This document shows positions 21,445 to 30,378 of a stretch of 64,000 nucleotides of DNA, piece after piece. A model generated the notes under the pieces. That model did no database searches. It was not told the DNA's origin and worked only from the letters and a program-made list of their open reading frames with translations. Numbering within the stretch: position 1 is the stretch's first letter; every line of letters starts with the position of its first letter. The translations under genes were made by a program, and so were the position numbers. The DNA lies in NCBI RefSeq assembly GCF_036227205.1, contig NZ_CP109442.1, positions 9,362,001 through 9,426,000 on the forward strand. Direction: 5' to 3'. This DNA is from Amycolatopsis sp. NBC_01480. GTDB lineage: Bacteria; Actinomycetota; Actinomycetes; Mycobacteriales; Pseudonocardiaceae.

Positions 21445-21534
21445 TGCTTCTCGGGTCGAGCCGACGGCCGCATATACACTCTTGAACACCGCGCCAGACT
21501 CGCAGAAATCCGGCGGGCACCGGTCAGGAAGTTG

Positions 21535-22395
21535 TCAAGATCCGGTGATCCTCTCGCGACCGAGCTTGCCGGCCAGCCGGCCGAGCCAGGCCTCGACTTC
21601 GGCGGGCTCTCGGTCGGGCAATCCGAAGATCGTCTCGGTCACGCCGGCGGCTTCCAGCCGGGCCAGCAGGCCGGGATCCGGCCGCGGTCCCAGCGCGGCC
21701 ACCTCGGGCTCGCCCTCGCGGCCCTCCTCCTGCCAGATCCGCCGCAGCAGCGCGACGTTCTCCTCGATGTCCAATTCGGACGGAGTGGTGAGCCAGCCGT
21801 CGGCCGAGCGCGCGATCCAGCGGAACGTCTTCTCCGTGCCGCCCGCGCCGACGAGCACCGGTATCCGTGGCTGCACCGGCTTCGGCCAGGCCCAGCTGGG
21901 GCCGAACTCGACGAACTCGCCGGAGTAGCTGGCCTCGTCGGAAGTCCACAACTCGCGCATCGCTTCGAGGTACTCGCGCAGCGCGGTGCGGCGCTTCTTG
22001 CCCGGCACGCCGTGGTCGGCCAGCTCGTCGGTGTTCCAGCCGAAGCCGACGCCGAGCGTCACCCGGCCGCCCGAGAGGTGATCGAGGCTCGCGACGGTCT
22101 TGGCCAGCGTGATCGGATCGCTCTCCACCGGCAGCGCGACGGCGGTGGCGAGCCGGATCCGCGTGGTCACCGAGGCCGCGGTGGCGAGCGCGACCCACGG
22201 GTCCAGCGTGCGCAGGTACCGGTCGTCCGGCAGGGTTTCGTCCCCGGTGCGCGGGTGGGGCGCCGAGCGCCGCACCGGGATGTGCGTGTGCTCGGGGACG
22301 TAGAAGGCGTCGAAGCCCGCGTCCTCCGCTGCCCGCGCCGCGGCCGCCGGGGTGATGCCCCGGTCGCTGGTGAAGAGCACGATCCCGTATTTCAC
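21535..22395 (-). CDS. LLM-class F420-dependent oxidoreductase
   Basis: A luciferase-like (beta/alpha)8 flavin or F420 oxidoreductase of 286 residues; the substrate is unknown. Typical motifs are MKYGIVLFTSDRGI at the N-terminus, FYVPEHTHIP, LDHLSGGRVTLGVGFGWN and PVLVGAGGTEKTFRWIA. The longest frame begins at an ATG at 22407, but that codon lies inside a good -10 element, so I start at the GTG at 22395, which also matches the usual N-terminus. It is divergent from the permease gene at 22494. Confidence 0.88.
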   Translation of the reverse strand: MKYGIVLFTSDRGITPAAAARAAEDAGFDAFYVPEHTHIPVRRSAPHPRTGDETLPDDRYLRTLDPWVALATAASVTTRIRLATAVALPVESDPITLAKTVASLDHLSGGRVTLGVGFGWNTDELADHGVPGKKRRTALREYLEAMRELWTSDEASYSGEFVEFGPSWAWPKPVQPRIPVLVGAGGTEKTFRWIARSADGWLTTPSELDIEENVALLRRIWQEEGREGEPEVAALGPRPDPGLLARLEAAGVTETIFGLPDREPAEVEAWLGRLAGKLGRERITGS

Positions 22396-22403
22396 ACCTC
22401 CGC

Positions 22404-22432
22404 ACATTATTAGAACGTGTTTCAGTTTGCAA
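22404..22432 (-). promoter_or_regulatory. Promoter of the F420-type oxidoreductase, nearly leaderless
   Basis: On the minus strand, TTGCAA (22427-22432) and TAATGT (22404-22409) are separated by 17 nt. Transcription would start near 22397, about two bases before the GTG at 22395, giving an almost leaderless mRNA. The GGAGG next to the start would then sit inside the transcript's first bases and not act as a normal ribosome site. Confidence 0.55.
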
Positions 22433-22493
22433 CGGCCGCCGGTGCCCGCGATGATCGGCCGGTACCAGTCACGGGGTTCGGCGGGAGGCAGCC

Positions 22494-23639
22494 GTGGACG
22501 CGATCAGCCGGGCGCTGGCGCTCGCGGGTTCGATGGCGTGGGAGATCCTCTGGGCGCTGATCCTCGGCTTCGCCCTCTCCGCGACGGTGCAGGCGGTGGT
22601 GCGCAAGTCGACGATCGTGCGGCTGATGGGCGACAACCGCCCGCGCACCCTGGCCACCGCGACCGCGCTGGGCGCCGCTTCGTCCTCGTGCTCCTACGCC
22701 GCCGTCGCGCTCGCGCGGTCGCTCTTCCGCAAGGGCGCGGACTTCACCGCGGCCATGGCGTTCGAGATCGGCTCGACGAACCTGGTGGCCGAACTGGGCA
22801 TCATCCTCGCGCTGCTGCTCGGCTGGCAGTTCACCCTGGCCGAGTTCGTCGGCGGCCCGCTGATGATCGTGCTGCTGGCGCTGCTGTTCCGCTTGTTCGT
22901 CCGCACCCGGCTGGTGTCGCGGGCGCGCGAACAGGCAGACAAGGGCGTCGCCGGTTCGATGGAGGGCCACGCGGCGATGGACATGTCCGTCGGCGGCGAG
23001 GGCTCGTTCCTGCGCCGGCTCACTTCCCCGGACGGCTTCACCGCCGTGGCGCACGTTTTCGTGATGGAGTGGGCCGCCGTGCTGCGCGACATCGTGATCG
23101 GGCTGCTGATCGCCGGCGCGGTCGGCGCGTGGGTGCCGGACTCGTGGTGGCAGGCGCTGTTCTTCGACGGCCACCCGCTGGCTTCGGCGCTGTGGGGCCC
23201 GCTGATCGGGCCGGTGGTGGCGATCCTGTCGTTCGTCTGCTCGATCGGGAACGTGCCGCTGGCCGCCGTGCTGTGGAACGGCGGCATCAGCTTCGGCGGC
23301 GTGGTCGCGTTCCTCTTCGCCGATCTGCTGATCCTGCCGATCTTGAACATCTACCGGAAGTATTACGGTCTGCGGGTGATGTTCGTGCTGCTCGGCACTT
23401 TCTACGCGGCGATGGCGGGCGCGGGCTACCTCGTCGAGCTGCTGTTCGGCGCCGCCGGGCTGGTCCCCTCCCAGCGCTCCGCGCGCTTCGGCGAAGACGG
23501 GATTTCCTGGAACTACACCACCTGGCTGGACCTGGCCTTTCTCGTGCTCGCGGCGGTGCTCGTGGTCCGCTTCACCCGCACCGGCGGCCTCCCGATGCTG
23601 CGGATGATGAACGGCTCACCGGACCACCCGCACCGTTAG
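22494..23639 (+). CDS. Permease of the DUF318/ArsP type
   Basis: A polytopic membrane protein of 381 residues with about eight to ten hydrophobic segments. The two symmetric cysteine-containing blocks are typical of PF03773 permeases: AASSSCSYAAVALARSLFRKG (about 63-82) and SFVCSIGNVPLAAVLWNGG (about 245-262). Family members include the organoarsenical exporter ArsP, but many have no known substrate. A His/Met-containing loop (MEGHAAMDMSV) lies in the central cytoplasmic stretch. The GTG at 22494 follows GGGAGG by about 6 nt. No arsenic genes are nearby. Confidence 0.85.
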   Translation: MDAISRALALAGSMAWEILWALILGFALSATVQAVVRKSTIVRLMGDNRPRTLATATALGAASSSCSYAAVALARSLFRKGADFTAAMAFEIGSTNLVAELGIILALLLGWQFTLAEFVGGPLMIVLLALLFRLFVRTRLVSRAREQADKGVAGSMEGHAAMDMSVGGEGSFLRRLTSPDGFTAVAHVFVMEWAAVLRDIVIGLLIAGAVGAWVPDSWWQALFFDGHPLASALWGPLIGPVVAILSFVCSIGNVPLAAVLWNGGISFGGVVAFLFADLLILPILNIYRKYYGLRVMFVLLGTFYAAMAGAGYLVELLFGAAGLVPSQRSARFGEDGISWNYTTWLDLAFLVLAAVLVVRFTRTGGLPMLRMMNGSPDHPHR

Positions 23640-23735
23640 CCGATTATTCCGGCAAAACCGGTGCTTGACGCGGGGGTGGGTCGGGTACTCAACTGTAGGT
23701 GCGATCACCGGCCCGATCCGTCCCGAGGAGGGGTC

Positions 23736-24044
23736 ATGCTGCCCTATCGAGACCGCAGCGCGCTGCGGAAGATCGAAGAAGAGCTGGCCGCGAGCGATCC
23801 CGCGTTCGTGGCCGCGTTGAGCCAGGGCGTGCCTCCGACGCGCTCACGACTATGGCTGACCACGCTCGTGCTGGCCGACGCCACCGTCGTGCTGATGGTC
23901 GTCTTCGGCCTGCTCACCGGCAGCACCGGCCTGTTCTTGTGGGGCTTCGCCGCCATCCCCGCGCTCGTCTGGGTCCACCACGATCTGCTCAAGCGCAAGC
24001 GGGAACGGCAGTCCGGGGAGGCGCTGAACCGCTCGGCCGACTAG
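23736..24044 (+). CDS. DUF3040-type small membrane protein
   Basis: 102 residues. The N-terminus MLPYRDRSALRKIEEELAA matches the DUF3040 pattern of an amphipathic N-terminal helix, followed by two transmembrane helices (about 42-63 and 65-82) and a basic tail. Function unknown. The ATG follows GAGGAGGGG. It is preceded by a TTGACG hexamer near 23666 but without a convincing -10 at standard spacing. Confidence 0.75.
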   Translation: MLPYRDRSALRKIEEELAASDPAFVAALSQGVPPTRSRLWLTTLVLADATVVLMVVFGLLTGSTGLFLWGFAAIPALVWVHHDLLKRKRERQSGEALNRSAD

Positions 24045-24055
24045 CCGGGACGGTC

Positions 24056-24538
24056 TTACTTGCCCGCCGCGGCCCGCTCCAGCAGCGGGGTGATCCGGTA
24101 CGGCACCATCTCGCGCATCACGAGCGCGTTGTTCGTCCGCTCCACGCCCGGGATCTCGAGCATCTGCCCGGCGATCCGGTACAGGTCGTCGGCGTCGGTC
24201 GCGACCACGTGCACCAGCAGATCGGACGGGCCGGTCAGCCCGTGCACCCGCAGCACCTCGGGCACCGCGGCCAGTGACCGGCCGACCTCGTCCAGCAGCC
24301 GCTGCACGACCTGCACAGTGACGAACGCGGTGAGCGGGTAGCCCAGCGCCGCCGGGTCGATCCGGTGCTCGGCCGAGCGCAGCGCCTCGCCCTGCTCCAG
24401 CCGCGCGAGCCGGCTCTGCACGGTGTTGCGGGAAAGGCCGAGCTCGTCGGCGAGCGCGACGGCGGTGGCGCGGGGCGCGCGCCCCAGGGCGAGCAGGATG
24501 CGGGCGTCGGTGGCGTCGAGCCGCTGGGCACTGGGCAT
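24056..24538 (-). CDS. Lrp/AsnC-family transcriptional regulator
   Basis: 160 residues with an N-terminal winged helix (LDATDARILLALGRAPRAT...LSRNTVQSRLARLE, about 7-55) and a C-terminal RAM/AsnC ligand-binding domain. I choose the ATG at 24538 because AAAGGA lies about 9 nt upstream; an in-frame TTG at 24547 is too close to that site. It is divergent from the E1-type dehydrogenase at 24672 and probably controls it in response to an amino acid or 2-oxoacid. Confidence 0.9.
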   Translation of the reverse strand: MPSAQRLDATDARILLALGRAPRATAVALADELGLSRNTVQSRLARLEQGEALRSAEHRIDPAALGYPLTAFVTVQVVQRLLDEVGRSLAAVPEVLRVHGLTGPSDLLVHVVATDADDLYRIAGQMLEIPGVERTNNALVMREMVPYRITPLLERAAAGK

Positions 24539-24584
24539 GCTGCGCAATCCTTTCCGCGCCCGGAGGCGCCGGTCTGGGCGTTCT

Positions 24585-24595
24585 GCTCAATGAGC
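24585..24595. promoter_or_regulatory. Candidate Lrp/AsnC operator
   Basis: GCTCAATGAGC is a perfect dyad centred on 24590 in the 133-nt divergent space between the Lrp gene and the E1-like gene. Lrp-type proteins bind short imperfect dyads. Position and symmetry are the only evidence. Confidence 0.4.
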
Positions 24596-24671
24596 CACGC
24601 TTCAGTTGTGCAGCCTAACCAGCTCTGCTGGACTGGCTGACACGTTCCGCCCAAGAGAGGTCCACGAAGCC

Positions 24672-26984
24672 GTGAGCAGCCCCGCCCCCGAGCGCACCAG
24701 CGAGACCGGCACCGAGATCCTGCGCGAGGTGCAGGACCGGGTGCTCTGGCTCTCCACCGCGATCATCGACCACGCCAACCGGGTGCGCCCCAACCCGACC
24801 GGCCTCAAGGTCGGCGGGCACCAGGCGTCCAGTGCCTCGATGGTGTCGATCATGACCGCGCTGTGGTTCGCCCGGCTGCGCGCCGAGGACCGCGTTTCGG
24901 TGAAGCCGCACGCCTCCCCCGTGCTCCACGCGATCAACTACCTGCTGGGCGACCTCGACGAGCGCTACCTGACGTCGTTGCGCGAGTTCGGCGGGCTCCA
25001 GAGCTACCCGTCGCGCTCGAAGGACCCGGACCGGGTCGACTACTCCACCGGCTCGGTCGGCATCGGCGCCACCGCGCCGTTGTGGGGCGCGATGGCCCGC
25101 CGTTACGTCGAGGCCAGCACCGGCGGCGCGGGCACCGGCCGCCAGTACTCGCTCGTCGGCGACGCCGAATTGGACGAGGGCGCCGTCTGGGAGGCGGTGC
25201 TCGACCCGACCGTCGCCGAGCTGGGCGAGGTCGTGTGGATCGTGGACCTCAACCGTCAGTCGCTCGACCGCGTGGTGCCCAACATCGGCGCGACCCGCCT
25301 GCAGGGCATGTTCGACGCGGCCGGCTGGCAGGTGCTGACCGTCAAGTATGGCCGCCTGCTGCAGGACCTGTTCGAGCGCCCGGGCGGCGACGCGCTGCGC
25401 CGCCGGATCGACGAGATGGCCAACCCCGAGTACCAGCGGCTGTTGCGCTGCAACCCCGCGCAGCTGCGCGAGCGGCTCGCTTCACCGGAGCTGTCGCCGT
25501 TGCTGGACACGCTCGACGACGCCACCCTGCACGCGGCCATCCGCAACCTCGGCGGCCACGACCTGCCGGCGCTGCTGGACTCGTTCGACGCCATCGACGA
25601 CCGCCGTCCGACGGTGATTTTCGCTTACACCGTCAAGGGTTTCGGCCTGGCCAGCGAGGGCCACCCGCAGAACCACTCCTCACTGCTGACCGCCGAGCAG
25701 GTCGGCGAGCTGGCCGCCCGCGTCGGCACCTCGGCCGACGACCCGTGGCGGAAGTTCGAGGACGGCACGGCCGCCGCCCGGCTGTGCGCGGACACCGCCA
25801 CCCGGCTGCGACGGGAACCCGTTGCGCCGCACCAGGTTCCGCCGATCCCGGCGGACATCGGCCGGACCCCGTCCGGGCGCGCCACCACACAGGCCGCCCT
25901 CGGGCGCGCACTGCTGGACCTGACGCGGGAGGCGCCGGAGGCCGCGAAGCTGGTCGTCACGCTGTGCCCGGACGTCTCGTCGAGCACCAACCTCGGCGGC
26001 TGGGTCAACAAGGTCGGCGTGTGGTCGCCGCAGGAGCGCGTCGACTGGTTCGCCGACGACCCCGAGACGATCCTGCACTGGCGCGAGCGGCCCACCGGCC
26101 AGCACCTGGAGCTCGGCATCGCCGAGACGAACCTGGTGGGCGCGCTGGGCGAGCTGGGCGCCACCTGGTCGCGCTGGGGACGGCCGCTGCTGCCGATCGG
26201 CGTGCTCTACGACCCCTTCGTGGAACGCGCGCTGGAGCCGTGGTCGTTCGGCATCTACGCGGGCGGGCAGTCGATCCTGGTCGGCACGCCCTCGGGCGTC
26301 ACGCTGGCCCCGGAGGGCGGCGCGCACCAGTCCGTGACCACGCCGTCGGTGGGCTTGGAGCAGCCGGGCTGCATCACCTACGAGCCGGCGTTCGCGCTCG
26401 ACGTGGAGTGGACGCTGCTGGCGTCGCTGGCCCGTCTCGGCCGGCCCGACGGGACCTCGGCGTACCTGCGGCTCTCGACGCGGCCGGTGGAGCAGAGCCT
26501 GGCCGCGGTGCCCTCGGACCCGGCGGCCCGCGAACGCCGCCGCCGCCAGGTCGTGGCCGGCGCGTACCCGCTCCGCACCGCCGCGGTGGCGCGCCCGGAC
26601 GTCACGATCGTGACGATGGGCGCGCTCGTCACGGAGGCGCTGACCGCCGCGGATCGCTTGGACGCGCTGGGCAAACATGCCGACGTGGTCTGCGTGACCA
26701 GCCCCGGACTGCTGTTCCGCGCATTGCAGGCCCGCGCCGGGCAGGGCCACGCCGACACCTGGATCCTCGACTCCGCGCTGCCGGCCGAGCGCTCCGCCCC
26801 GATGGTCACGGTGCTCGACGGGCACCCGCACACGCTCGCCTTCCTGGCCAACGTGCACCGCGTGCGCGCCGCCCACCTCGGCGTCACGCAGTTCGGCCAG
26901 TCCGGCGACCTCGACAGCGTCTACCGCCACCACGGCATCGACGCGGACAGCACGATCCGGGCCGCGCTGGACGTCGCGGACTGA
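24672..26984 (+). CDS. AceE-like thiamine-dependent 2-oxoacid dehydrogenase E1
   Basis: 770 residues with transketolase/AceE architecture. The N-terminal TPP-binding half has GLKVGGHQASSASMVSIMTALW and a GDAELDEG-containing TPP motif; the pyrimidine-binding middle has HLELGIAETNLVGALGELG and the C-terminal domain VTIVTMGALVTEAL. It is about 120 residues shorter than E. coli AceE. It resembles the MdeB-type 2-oxobutyrate dehydrogenase E1 described beside an Lrp-type regulator in methionine catabolism, but no methionine gamma-lyase is present here. E2 and E3 partners are not adjacent, so it may borrow the housekeeping complex. Start GTG at 24672 with AGAGAGG upstream. Confidence 0.85.
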   Translation: MSSPAPERTSETGTEILREVQDRVLWLSTAIIDHANRVRPNPTGLKVGGHQASSASMVSIMTALWFARLRAEDRVSVKPHASPVLHAINYLLGDLDERYLTSLREFGGLQSYPSRSKDPDRVDYSTGSVGIGATAPLWGAMARRYVEASTGGAGTGRQYSLVGDAELDEGAVWEAVLDPTVAELGEVVWIVDLNRQSLDRVVPNIGATRLQGMFDAAGWQVLTVKYGRLLQDLFERPGGDALRRRIDEMANPEYQRLLRCNPAQLRERLASPELSPLLDTLDDATLHAAIRNLGGHDLPALLDSFDAIDDRRPTVIFAYTVKGFGLASEGHPQNHSSLLTAEQVGELAARVGTSADDPWRKFEDGTAAARLCADTATRLRREPVAPHQVPPIPADIGRTPSGRATTQAALGRALLDLTREAPEAAKLVVTLCPDVSSSTNLGGWVNKVGVWSPQERVDWFADDPETILHWRERPTGQHLELGIAETNLVGALGELGATWSRWGRPLLPIGVLYDPFVERALEPWSFGIYAGGQSILVGTPSGVTLAPEGGAHQSVTTPSVGLEQPGCITYEPAFALDVEWTLLASLARLGRPDGTSAYLRLSTRPVEQSLAAVPSDPAARERRRRQVVAGAYPLRTAAVARPDVTIVTMGALVTEALTAADRLDALGKHADVVCVTSPGLLFRALQARAGQGHADTWILDSALPAERSAPMVTVLDGHPHTLAFLANVHRVRAAHLGVTQFGQSGDLDSVYRHHGIDADSTIRAALDVAD

Positions 26985-27000
26985 GCCGGTTGAATCGAGG

Positions 27001-27021
27001 GACTGTCCACAGCGGACGGTC
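27001..27021. terminator. Small hairpin between convergent genes
   Basis: GACTGTCC (27001-27008) pairs with GGACGGTC (27014-27021) with one mismatch. It sits between the E1-like gene and the convergent alcohol dehydrogenase gene and could act for both. Confidence 0.35.
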
Positions 27022-28102
27022 AGGCGCCGATCATGATCAGCGACCGGGCGCCTTGGCCCGCGCGCATCCGGGCGAACGCCTCGGGCACCTCGTCCAGCGT
27101 GATCCGGTGCGTCACCAGGGTTTCCAGGTCGAGCGCGCCGGAGCGGACCTCTTCGGCAAGCAGCGGGATGTCGCGGTCCGGGTCCGAAGCGCCGTAGACG
27201 GTGCTGGTGAGCGTGCGCGCGAAGTGGAAGATCTCCAGCGGGTTGAACACCACCTCCTGGTCGCGCCGCCCGACGCCGACCACGGTGCAGTGCCCGCCGC
27301 GGCGGACCGAGCTCCAGGCCGCGCGGATCGTGGTGGCCGCGCCGACGCATTCGAACGCGTGGTCCGCGCCGCGGCCCTCGGTGAGCCCGCGCACCTGCCG
27401 GGCCAGTTTGTCGTTGCTGAGCAAGAAATGCGTGGCCCCGGCGGCGCGCGCCAGCTCCTCCTTCTCGGGCGAGATGTCCACGGCGATGATCGGCGCCGCG
27501 CCCGCGACCTTCGCCCCGAGCACCGCGCACAACCCGATGCCGCCCAGACCGAGCACGAGCACGGACTGTCCACTCCGGACCTTCGCGGTGTTGCGCACGG
27601 CGCCGACGCCGGTCAGCACCGCGCAGCCCATCAGCGCGGCGAGGTCCAGCGGGACACCGTCCGGCAGTGGCACCACGGACTTGCCGGGCAGCACCGTTTC
27701 CTCGGCGAAGCCGCCGACGCCGAGGACCACGTGCAGCTGCTCGCCGCCGATCTCCCCGCGTGGCAGCGTGGTGACGCCTTCGATCGCGGCGCAGAGCCAC
27801 GGCTCGCCGGCCCGGCAGAACCAGCACTCCCGGCAGGCCGCCGCCCAGTTCAGCACCACGCGGTCCCCCGGCCGGACGTGGGTCACCTCAGCGCCGGTCT
27901 CGGCGACGATGCCCGAGGCCTCGTGCCCGGGCACGAACGGGTACTGCGGGCTCAGCGTTCCGTCCACCATGGACAGATCGGAGTGGCAGACGCCCGCCGC
28001 GGTGGTCCGCACCCGCACGTCAGCCGGCCCGACCGGCGGCAGCGTGACGTCCAGTACCTCCGGCTCGGCCCCGGGCTCGCGCACGACAACGGCTTTGACC
28101 AC
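27020..28102 (-). CDS. Zinc-dependent alcohol dehydrogenase (class III-like MDR)
   Basis: Oxidises an alcohol to an aldehyde with NAD or a similar cofactor. The 360 residues carry the catalytic zinc motif GVCHSDLSMVDG and GHEASGIV, the structural-zinc cysteine cluster CRECWFCRAGEPWLC (about 91-105) and a Rossmann motif VLVLGLGGIGLCAV. The GTG at 28102 follows AAAGGAGAAG. It lies 34 nt after the aldehyde dehydrogenase gene, so the pair should oxidise an alcohol through to an acid. The glutathione- or mycothiol-dependent formaldehyde type is possible but cannot be proved from this reading. Confidence 0.9.
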   Translation of the reverse strand: MVKAVVVREPGAEPEVLDVTLPPVGPADVRVRTTAAGVCHSDLSMVDGTLSPQYPFVPGHEASGIVAETGAEVTHVRPGDRVVLNWAAACRECWFCRAGEPWLCAAIEGVTTLPRGEIGGEQLHVVLGVGGFAEETVLPGKSVVPLPDGVPLDLAALMGCAVLTGVGAVRNTAKVRSGQSVLVLGLGGIGLCAVLGAKVAGAAPIIAVDISPEKEELARAAGATHFLLSNDKLARQVRGLTEGRGADHAFECVGAATTIRAAWSSVRRGGHCTVVGVGRRDQEVVFNPLEIFHFARTLTSTVYGASDPDRDIPLLAEEVRSGALDLETLVTHRITLDEVPEAFARMRAGQGARSLIMIGA

Positions 28103-28136
28103 GGCGTCTTCTCCTTTGCCTGGCGTGGAAAACGAC

Positions 28137-29552
28137 TCAGAGCTGGATGGACTTGACCTCGGTGAACTCGGCCAGCGCGTGGCGGCCCATCTCCCGGCCG
28201 ACGCCGGACTGCTTGTACCCGCCGAAGGGCGCCAGCGGGTTGTACGCGCCGCCGTTGACGTCGATCTGACCGGTGCGCACGCGCCGGGCGAAGGCCAGCG
28301 CGCGGTCCTGGTCGGCCGACCAGACGGCGCCGTGCAGGCCGTAACGCGAGTTGTTCGCGATCCGCAGCGCGTCGGCCTCGTCGTCGAACGGGATGATCGA
28401 CAGCACCGGGCCGAAGATCTCCTCCTGCGCGATGGTGGCGTCCGGGTCGACGTCCGCGAACACCGTCGGCGCCACGAAGTACCCGGTGTCCAGCCCGGCC
28501 GGGGCTTCGGCGCCGCCGGTCACCAGCGTCGCGCCCTCGGCCACGCCCTTGGCGATGAACTCGCGAACCCGCTCGCGCTGCGCGGCCGAGACCATCGGGC
28601 CGAGCTTCGTCTTCGGGTCCAGCGGGTCCCCGGGGGTGAAGCCCTCGGCGAACTTCTTCGCCAGCGCCACGGCTTCCTCCTGCTTCGCGCGTGGGACGAG
28701 CATCCGCGTCCACGCCGTGCAGGTCTGGCCGCCGTTGAGGAAAGCGTTGGAGACGCCCACTTTCACGGCCATCGCGAGGTCGGCGTCGTCGAGGATCACG
28801 TTCGCGGACTTGCCGCCCAGCTCGAGCGTGACCCGCTTGACCGAGCGCGCGGCCAGCTCGGCCACGCGGGTGCCCGCGCGCACGGACCCGGTGAACGACA
28901 CGACGTCGACCTCCGGGTGCGTCGCCAGCGCCTCACCCACCACCGGGCCGAAGCCGGTGACCAGGTTGACCACGCCGGGCGGGAAACCGGCCTCGTGGAT
29001 CGCGTCGAACAGCTGGTACGCGCTCAGCGGCGCGACCTCGCTGGGCTTGACCACCACCGTGCAGCCCGCCGCCAGCGCGGGCGCGATCTTGCAGGTGATC
29101 TGGTGCAGCGGGTAGTTCCACGGCGTGATCGCGGCGACCACGCCCGCGGCCTCGCGCACGACGAGCGAGTTGCCGGCCCGCTCTTCGGGCTCCTCCTCGG
29201 CCAGCAGGTCGACGTACGTCTGCACGTCCGTCTGCGGCAGCGCGGCTTGGATGCGCGTGGCGATGCGCAACGGCGTGCCGACGTCCCGGGCGATGGTCTC
29301 GCCGATCTCCGCGGCGCGTTTGACCAGGCCTTCGTGCAGCCGCCGAAGGCATTCCGCCCGCTCGGCCCGGCTGGTCGCGGACCACGCGGGGAAGGCCTCC
29401 CGCGCCGCCCGCACCGCGCGATCGGCGTCCTCGGCCGTGCCCTCGGGAATCACCGCGAGCACCTCTTCGGTGGCCGGGTTCTCCACCGCGATCGTGGCCC
29501 CGCCCCCGGGCACCCACCCGCCGCCGACGTACAGCACGTTGCGCTCTTCCAC
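28137..29552 (-). CDS. NAD(P)-dependent aldehyde dehydrogenase
   Basis: A 471-residue ALDH superfamily enzyme. The catalytic Cys is in [12 protein letters not shown], the general-base Glu in [13 protein letters not shown], and the cofactor fold in [13 protein letters not shown] with PWNYPLHQ. The GTG start at 29552 has AAGGAGA 6 nt upstream; the frame extends further but without homology. On the minus strand a TATAGA at 29589-29594 is a reasonable -10. It leads a two-gene operon with the alcohol dehydrogenase. Confidence 0.9.
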   Translation of the reverse strand: MEERNVLYVGGGWVPGGGATIAVENPATEEVLAVIPEGTAEDADRAVRAAREAFPAWSATSRAERAECLRRLHEGLVKRAAEIGETIARDVGTPLRIATRIQAALPQTDVQTYVDLLAEEEPEERAGNSLVVREAAGVVAAITPWNYPLHQITCKIAPALAAGCTVVVKPSEVAPLSAYQLFDAIHEAGFPPGVVNLVTGFGPVVGEALATHPEVDVVSFTGSVRAGTRVAELAARSVKRVTLELGGKSANVILDDADLAMAVKVGVSNAFLNGGQTCTAWTRMLVPRAKQEEAVALAKKFAEGFTPGDPLDPKTKLGPMVSAAQRERVREFIAKGVAEGATLVTGGAEAPAGLDTGYFVAPTVFADVDPDATIAQEEIFGPVLSIIPFDDEADALRIANNSRYGLHGAVWSADQDRALAFARRVRTGQIDVNGGAYNPLAPFGGYKQSGVGREMGRHALAEFTEVKSIQL

Positions 29553-29643
29553 CGAGTCTCCTTCGACCGGAACCGCTGGCGAGACGACTCTATAGAAACC
29601 GTCCCCGACGTCCCGGGGCGCGAGCGGATCACCGGACCTGATC

Positions 29644-29657
29644 GTGACCTCGGTCAC
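29644..29657. promoter_or_regulatory. Dyad in the divergent region upstream of the aldehyde dehydrogenase
   Basis: GTGACC-TC-GGTCAC is a perfect inverted repeat at 29644-29657 between the aldehyde dehydrogenase (minus) and the secreted protein at 29772 (plus). It looks like an operator for an unidentified dimeric regulator; no regulator gene adjoins. Confidence 0.4.
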
Positions 29658-29771
29658 ATTTACCCGCCCGCAGAACCTCCCGCGCCGCCCCGGCGACTTT
29701 CCGGATGAGCCCCAGGACACGGGGCCGGCCGATTAACCGTCCGAAGTGGACATCGACTAAGGGGAGAAGTC

Positions 29772-30218
29772 ATGACGCTGTCACGCAAGCAGGGATTCCT
29801 GATGTCCGGAGTGGCCGCGGCGGTGCTGCTGACCGCGGGCACGATCGGCCTCACCACCGCGTCGGCGGACCCGGCGCAGAACACGGGGAGCAACCAGAAC
29901 ATGGCTCAGCACAGTCAGACCGCGGCCCAGCCGCCGAAGGGCGCCCGCGCGGTCGTCCAGGTCAGCCCGAACCCGACCACCGAGCGCGGCCAGGAGGTCA
30001 CCATCACCGGCAACTGCGGCGGCGGCACCGGCCTCAAGGCCGTGGTCGGCGGCTCGTTCGAGCGCCCGTCGCTGGTGAACGTCAAGATCCTCAAGAGCGA
30101 CGCGGACGGCTTCCTCGCCAAGGCCAACGTCGCGCCGAACATCGGCAACGGCGTCGGCCCGGTCCTGGTGGACTGCGGCGGCGAGGCCGGCGTGACCCTG
30201 CTCGTCACGCACGTCTGA
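29772..30218 (+). CDS. Small secreted protein of unknown function
   Basis: 148 residues with a clear signal peptide (MTLSRKQGFLMSGVAAAVLL..., probable cleavage after ASA near residue 33). The mature part has a disordered Gln/Asn-rich start, then a beta-rich domain with VVQVSPNPTTERGQEVTITG and two cysteines (TGNCGGG and VDCGGE) that could form one disulfide. This resembles Ig-like surface modules, but I do not recognise a family. GGGGAGAAG lies just before the ATG. Confidence 0.75.
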   Translation: MTLSRKQGFLMSGVAAAVLLTAGTIGLTTASADPAQNTGSNQNMAQHSQTAAQPPKGARAVVQVSPNPTTERGQEVTITGNCGGGTGLKAVVGGSFERPSLVNVKILKSDADGFLAKANVAPNIGNGVGPVLVDCGGEAGVTLLVTHV

Positions 30219-30228
30219 GGGAGCGAAT

Positions 30229-30262
30229 CGGGGCCGGCCGGGTGCGCACCCGGCCGGCCCCG
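30229..30262 (+). terminator. Strong GC hairpin after the secreted protein gene
   Basis: GGGGCCGGCCGGGTGC (30230-30245) is followed immediately by its exact complement (30246-30261); a further C-G pair extends it to 30229-30262. Such a stem without a long T tract is a common actinobacterial terminator form. It isolates the secreted-protein gene from the protease gene. Confidence 0.65.
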
Positions 30263-30378
30263 CTCTCACTCCGATGGCGGCTTTCGTCCCTGTCCGCGCG
30301 CTGTCAGGCCACTGTGAGGTTGCTGTGCATCCGCTTTTCCATGATGCCCCGCGGCCCGAACCGTGCTGATCTGGACAG

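Noticed and set aside
24863..28156. 1097-codon plus-strand open frame spanning the E1 gene and beyond
   Set aside because: A different frame of the E1-like gene running on antisense to the alcohol dehydrogenase. It is Arg/Pro-rich and lacks homology.
29553..29720. N-terminal extension of the aldehyde dehydrogenase to 29720
   Set aside because: No ALDH-like sequence; AAGGAGA and a TATAGA -10 support the GTG at 29552.
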